Source: a virus. Taken from it: DNA of 20,100 bases. Both the position numbers and the translations under genes were made by a program. Positions 12,131-20,100 of this stretch are shown here, one piece after another. The stretch lies in the IMG/VR virus record IMGVR_UViG_3300009183_000456, positions 1 to 20,100 of that record; one strand, given 5' to 3'. The notes beneath the pieces are model-generated. The model did not search any database. It was not told where the DNA came from and saw nothing but the letters and a program-made list of their open reading frames with translations. Position 1 is the stretch's first letter; each line of letters opens with the position of its first letter.

Positions 12131-12613
12131 TCAGGGTAGGAATCTAGAAGCACGATTTTCTTTAGGTGCAAGACTAATTCTTCGGCTTAACTCTCGTGAA
12201 AGGACTTGAGCACCACGTTCACACCTATCAAAAACCGTGTCTACTAACTTACGGTAAGCACGAGCCTGTGTGTAGGTTTCTTGTTGTGTTTGGACTTTTT
12301 CTTCAACATCTCTTTTTGCTTTAGCTATAGTCACTAGTTCACCTTTAATTTTGTTGTCCCATTGTTCAATAAGGGTGCAAGCTTTTATGTACTCAAAAGT
12401 GTTTAACTCACGTTCTTCTATAATTTCTGCTGAGACTAATTGAGACTTAGTGTAGTTAACCCATGCCATAAACTCTGAATACAAGGACATAAGATCAATT
12501 TCCGAAATGTCTCCTAAGTTTCTAGGAACTACTGGTAATAAACCGTGTGGCTTTTCAGGCAACATAAAGTTGTGTAAAAATTTGTCCATCTCTGGTGTCT
12601 CATCTATAATCAT
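12131..12613 (-). CDS. Helical protein in the recombination module
   Basis: The 161-aa product is not recognised by function. It is almost entirely alpha-helical by eye: IDLMSLYSEFMAWVNYTKSQ (about 44-63), then IEERELNTFEYIKACTLIEQ, a charged coiled-coil-like stretch (IKGELVTIAKAKRDVEEKV), YRKLVDTVFDRCERGAQVL and a basic end RELSRRISLAPKENR. Proteins of this kind often accompany the Cas4-like nuclease in actinophages. The ATG at 12613 is chosen for a GGAG ribosome site 6 bases upstream and an ATGA overlap with the nuclease gene; a start at 12628 would only lengthen the overlap. Confidence 0.68.
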   Translation of the reverse strand: MIIDETPEMDKFLHNFMLPEKPHGLLPVVPRNLGDISEIDLMSLYSEFMAWVNYTKSQLVSAEIIEERELNTFEYIKACTLIEQWDNKIKGELVTIAKAKRDVEEKVQTQQETYTQARAYRKLVDTVFDRCERGAQVLSRELSRRISLAPKENRASRFLP

Positions 12614-13488
12614 TTTTCGCTCCAACATGTTTTCTTAAAAGGACAATACTTACAACCACTACAACTTGAAGACTCTGCCCACGCTGGGCGCATTGGTGGA
12701 ATCTTCTGCTGTAAGGCTACTAGCAAAAGTTGACAACTATCCAATATAGGTTGAATTAATTCTGGAAGATACTTAATAGAAAACTCTTTAACTTCTTGAG
12801 AAGGCTTCCACTCATAAATAAAGGTTAAATCATGAATACCAGTACAGTGCATGTACAACATACCTTGACGAATATGGCTTGCAAATGGTTGGCGAATCTT
12901 CTTCCATAGACCGTCTATACCCATAGCTGGGTTAGTTTCGTACTCTTTGTATAAGTCTAAGGCTTCAAACCTAATAGTGCCTAAACCTACGGATTTAATT
13001 TCAATTAAAGTTCTACCTTTTTTGTCTGAAACTATTCCATCAGCACTACCTATAATCCCGTAGGGTTCGCTTTTTAGAGGAACTTCAGCATACGCCAAAT
13101 GTTCTGATGCATTGCATTCTGGACAATTTCTTGGTGATAGGTCCCACCACTTGTGTGAACATGAACCACACCTCCATTGACCTTCTAATACTCCTGCATC
13201 CCATAGCCATTTCTGCCACTTTGCGTGAATAGCGTGTCCTTCTTCAAATACGTTTAGTCTTTGGAAAGAAAAGGTTTCATCGGAATCAACTTCTCCTTTT
13301 ATCTTGTACCAAGTAGCTCGTGGACACCAGTCTCTTTTAGCCAAATCACTGGGGTGAAACATAGTTGTATCTCTATGTTTATCTTTTTCTTTTTTAGACT
13401 TTAATAGCTGAACAGCAACAAGAGGAATAATGCGTCCATTCATTTTTAACAAATTCTTATAGTTGTGCATGTCTCCAGAGTTAGTCAT
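12610..13488 (-). CDS. Cas4/RecB-like PD-(D/E)XK exonuclease with Fe-S and zinc sites
   Basis: This 292-aa nuclease carries the RecB-family core: a GHAIH motif (84-88), IIGSADGIVS with Asp150, LIEIKSVG with Glu163 and Lys165, and QGMLYM with Gln208. DWCPRATWY (Cys55) together with Cys279, Cys282 and Cys288 near the end (CSGCKYCPFKKTC) is the four-cysteine layout that holds a [4Fe-4S] cluster in Cas4 and AddB. A zinc-ribbon insert follows the GHAIH helix (Cys107, 110, 122, 125). Such phage enzymes probably resect DNA ends for RecA- or annealing-type recombination. There is no Cas1 or CRISPR array, so this is not adaptation-linked Cas4. It overlaps the resolvase gene by 8 bases and the next gene by 4. 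Confidence 0.85.
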   Translation of the reverse strand: MTNSGDMHNYKNLLKMNGRIIPLVAVQLLKSKKEKDKHRDTTMFHPSDLAKRDWCPRATWYKIKGEVDSDETFSFQRLNVFEEGHAIHAKWQKWLWDAGVLEGQWRCGSCSHKWWDLSPRNCPECNASEHLAYAEVPLKSEPYGIIGSADGIVSDKKGRTLIEIKSVGLGTIRFEALDLYKEYETNPAMGIDGLWKKIRQPFASHIRQGMLYMHCTGIHDLTFIYEWKPSQEVKEFSIKYLPELIQPILDSCQLLLVALQQKIPPMRPAWAESSSCSGCKYCPFKKTCWSEK

Positions 13489-13819
13489 TAGTTGTTAACT
13501 CCAAAAAATCGTCCTCAATAATAACTACATAACGGCGGTTAGCAAGATCAAACTGTAATATCGGTATTCTATCTTCCAGTAATGCACGATCTCTAAGCTC
13601 CCTTAAATCCAATTCTTTTAATGTAATTGTTTTTTTGTTCTCTGTCAGTTTATTCTCAATAAGATATTCATGACTTCTAACGTCATTCTTTCTAAGCCAG
13701 CCAGCTCCAGAGCGTGCATTACGTGACCCGTTGTAAGTATTTGCTGTTCTTTTCTCTTGTTTCTTAGAGGATTTCATTATCCTCGTGTGTCTATCGGGAT
13801 CTCTCCCTATGACGGTCAT
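13481..13819 (-). CDS. Holliday-junction-resolvase-like PD-(D/E)XK protein
   Basis: The 112-aa product has a compact resolvase-like core: KQEKRTANTYNGSRNARSG with Glu22 (20-38), GWLRKNDVRSHEYLIENKLT with Asp46 and Glu55-x-Lys57 (40-59), then a helix (LKELDLRELRDRALLEDR) and strands LQFDLANRRYVVII. This matches small phage Hjc-type nucleases. The ATG at 13819 overlaps the recA-like stop as ATGA; a second in-frame ATG (residue 15) has its own GAGG just upstream and may be the real start. It is one of two resolvase-like genes in this module, the other being at 11602-11967. Confidence 0.7.
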   Translation of the reverse strand: MTVIGRDPDRHTRIMKSSKKQEKRTANTYNGSRNARSGAGWLRKNDVRSHEYLIENKLTENKKTITLKELDLRELRDRALLEDRIPILQFDLANRRYVVIIEDDFLELTTND

Positions 13820-14838
13820 CTGACAACTTTGTAATAGGCTTCAATATCAGTCTTTAGGGATGCTTGTAACTGAAGATCTTCTCTAAAAGCTTCTAGCATC
13901 TTGTCTTTACCTTGCCATCTTTGCCCAGCATAGTCATAGTAAGCGCCAGCACGAGTAATAATCTCAGTAACTGCAGCGATGTTAAGCATATCCTTTAAGG
14001 TGTCAAAAGAACCAAGAGAAAAACCTTGAGTGTTTGTAAAGTAAAAGTCAACTACAGCCTGTTGCGATGGCTTATATGTTTTGTTCTTTAGGGTTCTAGC
14101 TTTGATGGTTTGACCAATAATTTCATCTTTATCTTTAAGCCATTCATCTCTACGAACCTCAACCCTAACAAAGTAACTAAAGTTTTTAGCAAGACCGCCT
14201 GGAGTAGTTCTATTGTCTCCCCACATCACACCAATCTTCTGACGCCATTGATTAATCATTAATCCAGTGCATGATCGTTCTTTATCTACCATTGATCTCT
14301 TCTGTGCTTCTGAAGCTTTGCGAAAAAACTTTGATGTAATACGAGCGCCTAACCCAACAGTAAACTCATCCATAGCACGCTCTGACTCATCAGATGGTAC
14401 AAGTGCAGGTAGAGAGTCAATAACAACGCAATCAGCAGCTCTGTTGTGCATTAACTCAATAACAAGGTTGTATGCTTGCTCCATATTATTTGTCTCAATG
14501 ACCCATAAACGAGACAGGTCAACCCCAATTGCTTGGGCATAATCTGGTACAAACTCTTCAGCAGCTACCCATACAGCAGTCCATTCAGGATCTAAGGCTT
14601 GATTTGCTGCAATGGTCTTAAAGGCTATTGCTGTCTTTCCCGATGACTCATCACCAATAATCTCAGACCATTGATTAGAAGGCCAGCCTCCACCAAGCAT
14701 CAAGTCATAGGCAAGAATACCAGTGGTAGTACGTTCTAAGCGTTGATGCATAGCATCGGCACGTAAAATAGAAACATCATTTTGTTTCTTGTTTATTTTA
14801 TTAATTATTGCTGATATTGATTCGTAATTAGTTTCCAT
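13816..14838 (-). CDS. recA: RecA-family recombinase
   Basis: The 340-aa product is a RecA-type strand-exchange ATPase. It has Walker A GDESSGKT (62-69), a catalytic-glutamate region VAAEEF (91-96), Walker B CVVIDS (137-142), an L2-like block with INQWRQKIGVMWGDN (195-209) and TTPGG (211-215), and a C-terminal helical tail. It lacks the long N-terminal and C-terminal domains of host RecA and is shorter than the roughly 350 residues of bacterial RecA. The ATG at 14838 is preferred because GAGGAG stands 6 bases upstream; the frame is open to 14907 but that would overlap the zinc-ribbon gene. It should form filaments on ssDNA and works with the polymerase, nuclease and resolvases around it. Confidence 0.9.
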   Translation of the reverse strand: METNYESISAIINKINKKQNDVSILRADAMHQRLERTTTGILAYDLMLGGGWPSNQWSEIIGDESSGKTAIAFKTIAANQALDPEWTAVWVAAEEFVPDYAQAIGVDLSRLWVIETNNMEQAYNLVIELMHNRAADCVVIDSLPALVPSDESERAMDEFTVGLGARITSKFFRKASEAQKRSMVDKERSCTGLMINQWRQKIGVMWGDNRTTPGGLAKNFSYFVRVEVRRDEWLKDKDEIIGQTIKARTLKNKTYKPSQQAVVDFYFTNTQGFSLGSFDTLKDMLNIAAVTEIITRAGAYYDYAGQRWQGKDKMLEAFREDLQLQASLKTDIEAYYKVVR

Positions 14839-14848
14839 TTTGTGCTCC

Positions 14849-15223
14849 TCATACTGACCAGGATGTCTGATCTGCTTGCTCATATATACCATTCCAACCA
14901 CATTCAAAACATCTTGGTGCTGGTGCGTGTCCTAATGAGCCACCATTTGATCTACTGAATACATTTTTACTAGCGCAACGAGGACATGTCAAAGAACCTT
15001 CTCTACGATGAGCCTCTCCACCTTTCCAATTCCTAATAGCCGTACCCATGTCAGTTTGCCCTGTTGGGTCACTCTGTGGAGCTACTGACTCTACACGTTG
15101 TATAGCAACAGCTTCTGCCTGTTGGCGTAGGGCTGGCAAAATTACGTTCCGAGTAACTGGAGGTAATGAAGAACTTTCTTGTGAACTATTTCCTGTTAAC
15201 TTTTTATCCCACCATGAAGACAT
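14849..15223 (-). CDS. Zinc-ribbon protein with disordered N-terminus
   Basis: The 124-aa product starts MSSWWDKKLTGNSSQESSSL and is Gln/Pro/Ala-rich through about residue 78. The C-terminal 80-115 is a zinc ribbon: LTCPRCASKNVFSRSNG, then APRCFECGWNG (two CxxC pairs). A similar layout, MSWWD start and terminal zinc ribbon, is known to me from actinophage proteins of unknown role. It directly abuts the upstream stop (TAGATG) and lies 10 bases before the recA-like gene, suggesting a nucleic-acid-binding partner. Confidence 0.72.
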   Translation of the reverse strand: MSSWWDKKLTGNSSQESSSLPPVTRNVILPALRQQAEAVAIQRVESVAPQSDPTGQTDMGTAIRNWKGGEAHRREGSLTCPRCASKNVFSRSNGGSLGHAPAPRCFECGWNGIYEQADQTSWSV

Positions 15224-15622
15224 CTAATCCCAATCCTCTCGTTCTTCGTCGTCGTCCCTATCACAATCATCATCGTACTCCACCGTGTACATTAAAGCAA
15301 CCTTATTGTTAGATATTAACTTCTGAATTAACGACATACTGTAAGACATGATTACAGTTTTAGCGCTTTCAATCATGGCTGGAGTTTGACCTTCTGTAGA
15401 ATTTGTTTTCTCTAGCACTTGTGAAAACCACTCAACAGACTCAACAATTTCATCAAAAATACCAAAATGATGTAATGTTTCCCATTGTTGTTCTATAAGA
15501 CCTAGTTCTAATTCCTCAACATCTTTAGATGCTGGGGCAAAACCTAATTGATTAGCAACATCTTGACCTGTCTGTGATGACAGCATTAGACAAAAATTGC
15601 GTTTACTTAAGATAGTTGTCAT
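15224..15622 (-). CDS. Helical protein with acidic tail
   Basis: The 132-aa product is unrecognised. It is helical by eye (VEELELGLIEQQWETLHHFG, 35-54; AKTVIMSYSMSLIQKLISNN, 87-106). It ends in a very acidic tail (DDDCDRDDDEEREDWD, 117-132) such as is found on ssDNA-binding and DNA-mimic proteins. It follows the polymerase by ATGA overlap. A polymerase or SSB accessory role is possible from position alone. Confidence 0.66.
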   Translation of the reverse strand: MTTILSKRNFCLMLSSQTGQDVANQLGFAPASKDVEELELGLIEQQWETLHHFGIFDEIVESVEWFSQVLEKTNSTEGQTPAMIESAKTVIMSYSMSLIQKLISNNKVALMYTVEYDDDCDRDDDEEREDWD

Positions 15623-17667
15623 TGTTTAGCCTCCGCCCAACTACGTGCTGCATGGCACGAAACTTTTAATGTGACACCCATGATAGTCTTATTGTGACCC
15701 ATTGCGTTTATTAGCGTAGATATAGCTGATTCTTCTTCATCTTCTGGAGATATGGCTACCAATTCGTCGTGTACCTGCACAAGCATCTTAGAATTTGTAG
15801 AGCGAAAAGCCAAGTCAACATCAATCATTGCCTGTTTACAGATGTCGGCAGCACTACCTTGAATAATAGCGTTAATAGCTTGACGCTGTGCTCTTGAAAC
15901 CAACTCAGAAGAACGAGAAGTCAAATCAAGTAGTCTTCGTCTTCTACCGCTTATGGTAGCCGTGTACCCACGTTTGGTGGCAGTAGCAATGGCTACCTGT
16001 TTCCATCTAGTTAACCCCGAAAAGCTCTTATAATAAGAAGCCAATATCTCCTCAGCATGCTCCGCAGTAATACCTGTAACACGTGCAAGCTTGTTAGAAC
16101 CTCCGCCATACGCTGTAAGGAAGTTAACTCCCTTACCTATTTGTCGTTCTTCAGAAGTTATTTCTGTAATATCTTTTTTAAAGACAGCTGCTGCTGTTGC
16201 TGTATGAATGTCCTCGTTGTTTCTAAAAATCTCTAACAAACGCTTGTCTTGACTAAACATAGCCATTACACGTAATTCAATCTGATCGTAGTCAGCTACA
16301 AGCATGGTGTACCCATCTGGTGGAACAAACAATCCTCTAATGCTTGAATCACGAGGAACATTCTGTAAGTTTGGTGAGGACGAAGACAAACGCCCAGTCG
16401 CTGTTCTATGTAAATTAAAAGATGGGTGTAACTTATTATTGTTAAGTTTTGGAAGAAGTCCATCTACATATGTGTTCTTTAGCTTCTGAGTTTCAGACCA
16501 AGTAAGAAGTAATGGAATAATAGGGTGCTTACCCTGAAGACTCTCCAAAGACTCTGTGTCCACGGATGGTGCTCCTTTTGGTGTTTTCTTGGTGGGTTTT
16601 AAACCTAACCCACCATCTCTCTTTTTGTTAAATAAAAACAACTGCTTGTCCTTATTTGAATCTGGATTGAATCCAGGGTAAGCGACCTCTGACAACAAAA
16701 GAAGAGTGTCATTCAACTTGTTGTCTAATTCTTTTCTTAACTGCTTTAGAGCGTAGCTATCTACAGTAATGCCCTCTTGCTCCATAGACATAAGAACACG
16801 CATAACTTCCATGTCTTGTTCCATTACTGGAATTAATGAAGACTCGGTTTTTAGCTTTGCCATTAACTTTATGTAGAGCATCCATGTCCAACGAGCATCT
16901 AAATGCACATAACGAGAAGCCATACTAAATGGAACTGAAGTAATAATTTTGCCCAACTTACCTTCTTTGGCATAAGGTGAATGGGTACCAAAATTCATGG
17001 ATATTAAATTGGTTAAAGAAAAGCTAGATGAGTTCTCGTCGCAAACATGTTGCAAGATCATGGTGTCACGATAAGGACCATGTGGCAACTCTCCATAATA
17101 CTTTTGGATGGATAAAGCGTCAAACTTTACGTTGTGCCCAACTTTGGTAGCATCACTAAAAAATATGGGGCGTAAAGTCTCAAAAACATCGTAGCGAGAA
17201 AGTTGCGCTGGTGGAGCGGAATGCGTAGCAGGTATATGGTATTTAGTCTTTGCGGTAGATACCAAACCGTTTTTAAGAACCTTGCGATACTCCAATGGTG
17301 GAAGAACAGTACCATCGCCTACTTGTTCAGGAACTAATATCTCTCCTACTGAATGCCCCATTGGTATAGCCCATGAATGTCCATGTGTTGCTATGCCTAA
17401 CCAAAATACCTCATTACGAAAAGGGTCAAGTGCAAGAGTTGAAAGATATCGTTGGCGAATTGCTTCAGTTGATCTAGCTACCACATCCTCACTAGGGTTC
17501 TTAAGAGTTGCGATGTGTTCTTTACACTCATTTTTAAAAAGTGTATTAACATCATCGTGACGCTCAAGAACCCCACGTGATTCAATGTCAAAGGCAAAAG
17601 CCTTAAACTCTGTAACTGTCTCTACTATCTTTTGCAATTCTTCAACGGTGTGAACCGTCTTGTGCAT
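15619..17667 (-). CDS. polA: DNA polymerase I (family A) with 3'-5' exonuclease
   Basis: This 682-aa replicative-type phage polymerase has both domains. Exonuclease: FDIES with Asp26/Glu28 (ExoI), VGHNVKFDA with Asp183 (ExoII) and YVHLD with Tyr253/Asp257 (ExoIII), all apparently intact, so proofreading is likely. Polymerase: motif A ADYDQIELRV (458-467, Asp459), motif B R508, K512, F516 and Y520 in RQIGKGVNFLTAYG, and motif C VHDEL (632-636, Asp634). Phe516 at the O-helix position corresponds to the Phe that discriminates against dideoxynucleotides. It is shorter than host PolI because there is no 5' nuclease domain. The exonuclease region has an insert at about 35-145. It follows the SSB-like gene by 3 bases. 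Confidence 0.95.
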   Translation of the reverse strand: MHKTVHTVEELQKIVETVTEFKAFAFDIESRGVLERHDDVNTLFKNECKEHIATLKNPSEDVVARSTEAIRQRYLSTLALDPFRNEVFWLGIATHGHSWAIPMGHSVGEILVPEQVGDGTVLPPLEYRKVLKNGLVSTAKTKYHIPATHSAPPAQLSRYDVFETLRPIFFSDATKVGHNVKFDALSIQKYYGELPHGPYRDTMILQHVCDENSSSFSLTNLISMNFGTHSPYAKEGKLGKIITSVPFSMASRYVHLDARWTWMLYIKLMAKLKTESSLIPVMEQDMEVMRVLMSMEQEGITVDSYALKQLRKELDNKLNDTLLLLSEVAYPGFNPDSNKDKQLFLFNKKRDGGLGLKPTKKTPKGAPSVDTESLESLQGKHPIIPLLLTWSETQKLKNTYVDGLLPKLNNNKLHPSFNLHRTATGRLSSSSPNLQNVPRDSSIRGLFVPPDGYTMLVADYDQIELRVMAMFSQDKRLLEIFRNNEDIHTATAAAVFKKDITEITSEERQIGKGVNFLTAYGGGSNKLARVTGITAEHAEEILASYYKSFSGLTRWKQVAIATATKRGYTATISGRRRRLLDLTSRSSELVSRAQRQAINAIIQGSAADICKQAMIDVDLAFRSTNSKMLVQVHDELVAISPEDEEESAISTLINAMGHNKTIMGVTLKVSCHAARSWAEAKQ

Positions 17668-17670
17668 TAC

Positions 17671-18396
17671 TTACCGAGCGTCAGTAATCTCTGCGGCAAT
17701 TTCCAAAAGGTCACTGCGGTTAGGGATTGAGATAATCTCAGGTGTGTAGCAATTGCGGTGTAGGACTACCATCTCTTCTTCGGTGTACCCGACCATTGAC
17801 CAATCTGTTAGGTCACGATCATGTACTTTCTGAATGATGGTTTGAGTTTGTGCACCCTTGCCAGTCTTTGATACTGCCCAATAACTCTTGGATAGTGGGC
17901 CTTGAACTGGGTGAGTGTGGAAGTTTTTGAGTTGGTCAATTAAACGAACTCCTACTTCAAATGACTTAACAGATGTATCTCCTTCATCACCAAGTACTGC
18001 AATGTTAAATGCAAACTTTGTTGATGGGCGATTTCCTGAGTCGCAAAGTGGACAACCATCTTGGTGGTCAGCTAAGCAAACAAAAGATTTTTGACCTGCA
18101 CGACCATCAATCCAGTGTGTACGGAATGATGCGTAAGGCTCATCTTCTAGGAACTTAATAATCTGTGGTTCTTCGGTAACCTTAAAGCGTTGAGCAAACG
18201 CTGATGTTGATTCTTGCACTTTTTGTGCAGCACCCCAACCACGCTTGATAACACTTTTCTTAGCTGGATCACTAACTGGTGTTTCTACTCTTGATTTTTG
18301 TGCAAGAGGTGAACTCTTTGTTTCAGCAGCTGGTGGAGTGTCAAACTCCACTTCGTCTGTGTCAAAGTCTTCGTCATATTTATTTGGCATTGGCAT
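17671..18396 (-). CDS. Probable ssDNA-binding protein with zinc knuckle
   Basis: The 241-aa product begins with an acidic, disordered stretch (1-65), followed by an OB-like region: RFKVTEEPQIIKFLEDEPYA (70-89), SFVCLADHQDGCPLC (104-118) with Cys107, His111, Cys115 and Cys118, then KFAFNIAVLGDEGD, KSFEVGVRLIDQLK and a YWAVSKTGKG strand. The pattern and the position just before a family A polymerase resemble phage gp32/gp2.5-type SSBs, though here the acidic part is N-terminal. The CHCC site probably binds zinc. The ATG at 18396 has AAAGGA 8 bases upstream. The 37-base leader (18397-18433) is purine-rich with no promoter or hairpin that I can see. Confidence 0.72.
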   Translation of the reverse strand: MPMPNKYDEDFDTDEVEFDTPPAAETKSSPLAQKSRVETPVSDPAKKSVIKRGWGAAQKVQESTSAFAQRFKVTEEPQIIKFLEDEPYASFRTHWIDGRAGQKSFVCLADHQDGCPLCDSGNRPSTKFAFNIAVLGDEGDTSVKSFEVGVRLIDQLKNFHTHPVQGPLSKSYWAVSKTGKGAQTQTIIQKVHDRDLTDWSMVGYTEEEMVVLHRNCYTPEIISIPNRSDLLEIAAEITDAR

Positions 18397-18433
18397 TGTT
18401 TTTTTCCTTTGTGCTTGTGTTTGTTTTTATGTT

Positions 18434-18859
18434 TTAATTTTTCCAATTATCTTTTATGTGTTGCCTTAGTTTATTCCATGCCGTAGCTGGTACCACACTA
18501 GGGTTGCTATCCCCTAAATAAGTATCAACTGCGAACAATATTAAGGCTACCTGCTTCTTAGTGTAAAGCCTACGTCCTTTTAAAGATTTTCCTGGAGCTT
18601 GTATACCAACAGGTAGTTGTGTTCTATAGGTTGTAGGAGGTATTATGCCTCTTGATTCCCATGCTCGTATAGTAACAGCTTTTCTTCCTATTACTTTGGC
18701 TAACTGTCCTACTGTATAAACTTCAACCCTCTCCCCACGTAAAATGTAAGTAGCAGGTTTGATTCCCGCAAAAGGATCATCAATACGTTTTTGTTTGCGT
18801 ACTGTCCTATTACGTGGAGGTTTTTTACCTGGGTAATCCTCTATGCCTTTAATGCCCAC
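18434..18859 (-). CDS. MerR-like helix-turn-helix DNA-binding protein
   Basis: The 141-aa product has a MerR/excisionase-type winged helix. VYTVGQLAKVIGRKAVTIRA (47-66) is the HTH, and WESRGIIPPTTYRT (67-80) is the characteristic bridge. A wing and final helix follow at GRRLYTKKQVALILFAVDTY (95-114). An N-terminal basic stretch (RNRTVRKQKR) precedes it. It lacks the sensor and coiled-coil domains of true MerR, so phage regulator or excisionase-like roles are possible. The only start is GTG at 18859, with GGAG 8 bases upstream; it overlaps the upstream gene by 19 bases. Confidence 0.8.
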   Translation of the reverse strand: MGIKGIEDYPGKKPPRNRTVRKQKRIDDPFAGIKPATYILRGERVEVYTVGQLAKVIGRKAVTIRAWESRGIIPPTTYRTQLPVGIQAPGKSLKGRRLYTKKQVALILFAVDTYLGDSNPSVVPATAWNKLRQHIKDNWKN

Positions 18860-19260
18860 GTTTCTTTCTCCACATATAGAGTTTTAACCTTTTCTTGAAT
18901 TTCTTCATTGTTCCATGCTAAACCAAGTAATTTATCTTCACTGAGTACTTCAATCACTTCTTTAACAGTATCCCAATGACCATTCTCTTTTGCCCAAGCT
19001 TCAGCTGCTGAGGTATTAAATGTTTTGGAAACACGTCGCTCTCTTTTAATCTCAAAACCTGAAGTGTTTATCCAAAGGTTGCCTTTGTCGTCAGGCTTTC
19101 CGTGAGCAATGAGCATGTCATTTAATTCTTTTTTGTAAGCATCTACACGCTTTTGTGTAGTCTCTAACATTGTTTTATGATTTTGAAACTCAGTAACTAA
19201 TTTAACAGCATACGCTTCATCAAAAGTTGACTCTGGTTTTTCTCTAACTATTTTGTCCAT
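18841..19260 (-). CDS. Helical hypothetical protein near the helicase
   Basis: The 139-aa product is not recognised. Its first half is helical and charged (VKLVTEFQNHKTMLETTQKR, then VDAYKKELNDMLIAHG). A KGNLWINTSGFEIKRERRVS strand region follows, and a C-terminal half with AAEAWAKENGHWDTVKEVIE. This coiled-coil-then-globular layout resembles Gp157/Gam-like phage proteins only loosely. The ATG at 19260 is preferred (GAGG 6 bases upstream, one base after the helicase stop); the in-frame GTG at 19272 is less likely. Confidence 0.66.
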   Translation of the reverse strand: MDKIVREKPESTFDEAYAVKLVTEFQNHKTMLETTQKRVDAYKKELNDMLIAHGKPDDKGNLWINTSGFEIKRERRVSKTFNTSAAEAWAKENGHWDTVKEVIEVLSEDKLLGLAWNNEEIQEKVKTLYVEKETWALKA

Positions 19261-19261
19261 C

Positions 19262-20100
19262 TCATACCTCACTGTTGGTTATAAACTCGGATAAAGCACC
19301 TAATGTAAGTTTGTAGTCACCTTTAACATCGTAACCACCATCTATAAATGCTTTGTTGATATTTCTCTTCTCTTGCAACATTTCATACTGTCTTTCCTCA
19401 ATGCTACCCTTCATAACGAAAGAAACAACATTGACATGCGGAAATTCTGAAGACAATCTGATAATACGTGCTTCTCTTTGATCTAACTTACCAGCAGACC
19501 AAGGCAGGTCATAAGAGATAAGGTAGTTAGCAATTGGTAAATCTACACCATAACCACCTGCATCTGAGGATAAAAACAACCTAACATTTGGGTCTTGGGA
19601 AAATTGCTGTTTAGAGTTGTCTCTATCTAGCATACTCATTCCCCCCATAAACAATACGCTTCTTGCAATGTGCTTAGTGGCTTCTTGAATAAGTCGTAAG
19701 TTCTCTTTAAAGAATGAAAAGAGAACAACTTTATTGGCTGAGTTCTGTTCTAGTACATCTTCTATGTACTGTATAACTGCTTCTAGTTTAGGTGTGCCTG
19801 ATGTGGGTGGCAATATTCCTTGATTAATTAATTTGTTAGCGTACTCACTTCCATGAGTGTTAGTTGTATCTGCGTACTGTTTTGCAGACCAATGAACTAA
19901 AGATGGGTTGTCACAAAACATTCTAAGGACAATTAGTTTTGACATGATGTCACCTTGGGCTTCTTTGTTTCCCGATGATCCGTAGTAATGACTCCAGATA
20001 TCAAAACTTCTACCTGCTTGAGTCATGGCTTTTTGGATAGAGTCCAAAAGGTCATTAGCTATCTTTCTATAAACAACTGCACCAGCAGTGTCAAAAGGAA
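19262..20100 (-). CDS. SNF2-type helicase, C-terminal part (cut by window edge)
   Basis: About 278 residues of a larger protein are visible; the frame stays open to position 20100, with no start in the window that looks real. The second RecA-like lobe is clear: VVLFSFFKENLRLI (motif IV-like), VRLFLSSDAGGYGVDL (motif V), ANYLISYDLPWSAGKLDQRE and EARIIRL (motif VI, somewhat degenerate compared with the usual GR.HR.GQ). The VSFVMKGSIEERQYEMLQEK segment after it is typical of SNF2/Swi2 proteins. Phage members are thought to remodel replication or recombination intermediates. It is probably the head of the replication operon. Confidence 0.85.
   Translation of the reverse strand, partial: PFDTAGAVVYRKIANDLLDSIQKAMTQAGRSFDIWSHYYGSSGNKEAQGDIMSKLIVLRMFCDNPSLVHWSAKQYADTTNTHGSEYANKLINQGILPPTSGTPKLEAVIQYIEDVLEQNSANKVVLFSFFKENLRLIQEATKHIARSVLFMGGMSMLDRDNSKQQFSQDPNVRLFLSSDAGGYGVDLPIANYLISYDLPWSAGKLDQREARIIRLSSEFPHVNVVSFVMKGSIEERQYEMLQEKRNINKAFIDGGYDVKGDYKLTLGALSEFITNSEV

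Noticed and set aside
12610-13488. CRISPR-associated Cas4 as part of an adaptation module
   Set aside because: The four-cysteine nuclease layout is shared by phage exonucleases. Its neighbours are recombination genes, not cas genes.
1-20100. tRNA genes
   Set aside because: I saw no cloverleaf-like stretch with a TTCGANNC arm in the few non-coding gaps.

Overview
The window is a piece of an AT-rich tailed-phage genome. Every supported gene lies on the minus strand, so transcription runs from position 20100 towards position 1. Genes are packed head to tail, mostly through ATGA or TAATG stop/start overlaps or gaps of a few bases. The host is probably an actinobacterium: there is a WhiB-family iron-sulfur regulator, a family essentially confined to Actinobacteria and their phages. 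The low G+C and the style of the small proteins would suit phages of low-GC freshwater Actinobacteria, but that host assignment is inference. No capsid, portal, terminase or tail gene is recognisable here.

Region 1 (20100 to about 11600) is the replication and recombination module. In transcription order it holds: the C-terminal part of an SNF2-type helicase (cut by the window edge), a helical/charged protein, a MerR-like DNA-binding protein, a probable ssDNA-binding protein with a zinc knuckle, a family A DNA polymerase with 3'-5' exonuclease, an acidic-tailed protein, a zinc-ribbon protein, a RecA-type recombinase, a Holliday-junction-resolvase-like PD-(D/E)XK protein, a Cas4/RecB-like Fe-S nuclease, a helical partner, a 53-aa CxxC protein and a second resolvase-like nuclease.

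Region 2 (11529 to 11239) is one SpoVS-like gene, a family best known from sporulating bacteria. It sits alone between the recombination module and region 3.

Region 3 (11236 to 4613) is the most unusual part. It is an unbroken run of eighteen small, mostly charged, Gly/Pro/Ser/Lys-rich proteins, largely predicted disordered, none with a recognised enzymatic domain. Short sequence modules recur between them: an N-terminal MA(N/G)GKD...NR motif in three genes, a GYEE motif in two (duplicated inside one), an SVNK...AGG.IN..GA motif in two long disordered proteins, and an (I/V)DM.E(F/Y)...RK N-terminus in the proteins near the two ends. It looks like a family of modular proteins grown by duplication. 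A virion-associated or internal head role is possible but unproven.

Region 4 (4562 to 642) carries a Cys-rich protein, a HAD-like protein, a 478-aa unknown with four clustered cysteines, a short coiled-coil protein, a nucleoside-deoxyribosyltransferase-like protein, a DUF1599 (Nmad1)-like protein and the WhiB regulator. Together these hint at nucleotide metabolism or DNA-base modification plus regulation.

Region 5 (619 to 25) is a clear intrinsic terminator directly followed by a secreted lysozyme-like protein with six cysteines. Candidate promoters are suggested, weakly, only upstream of the genes starting at 4562 and 2110.
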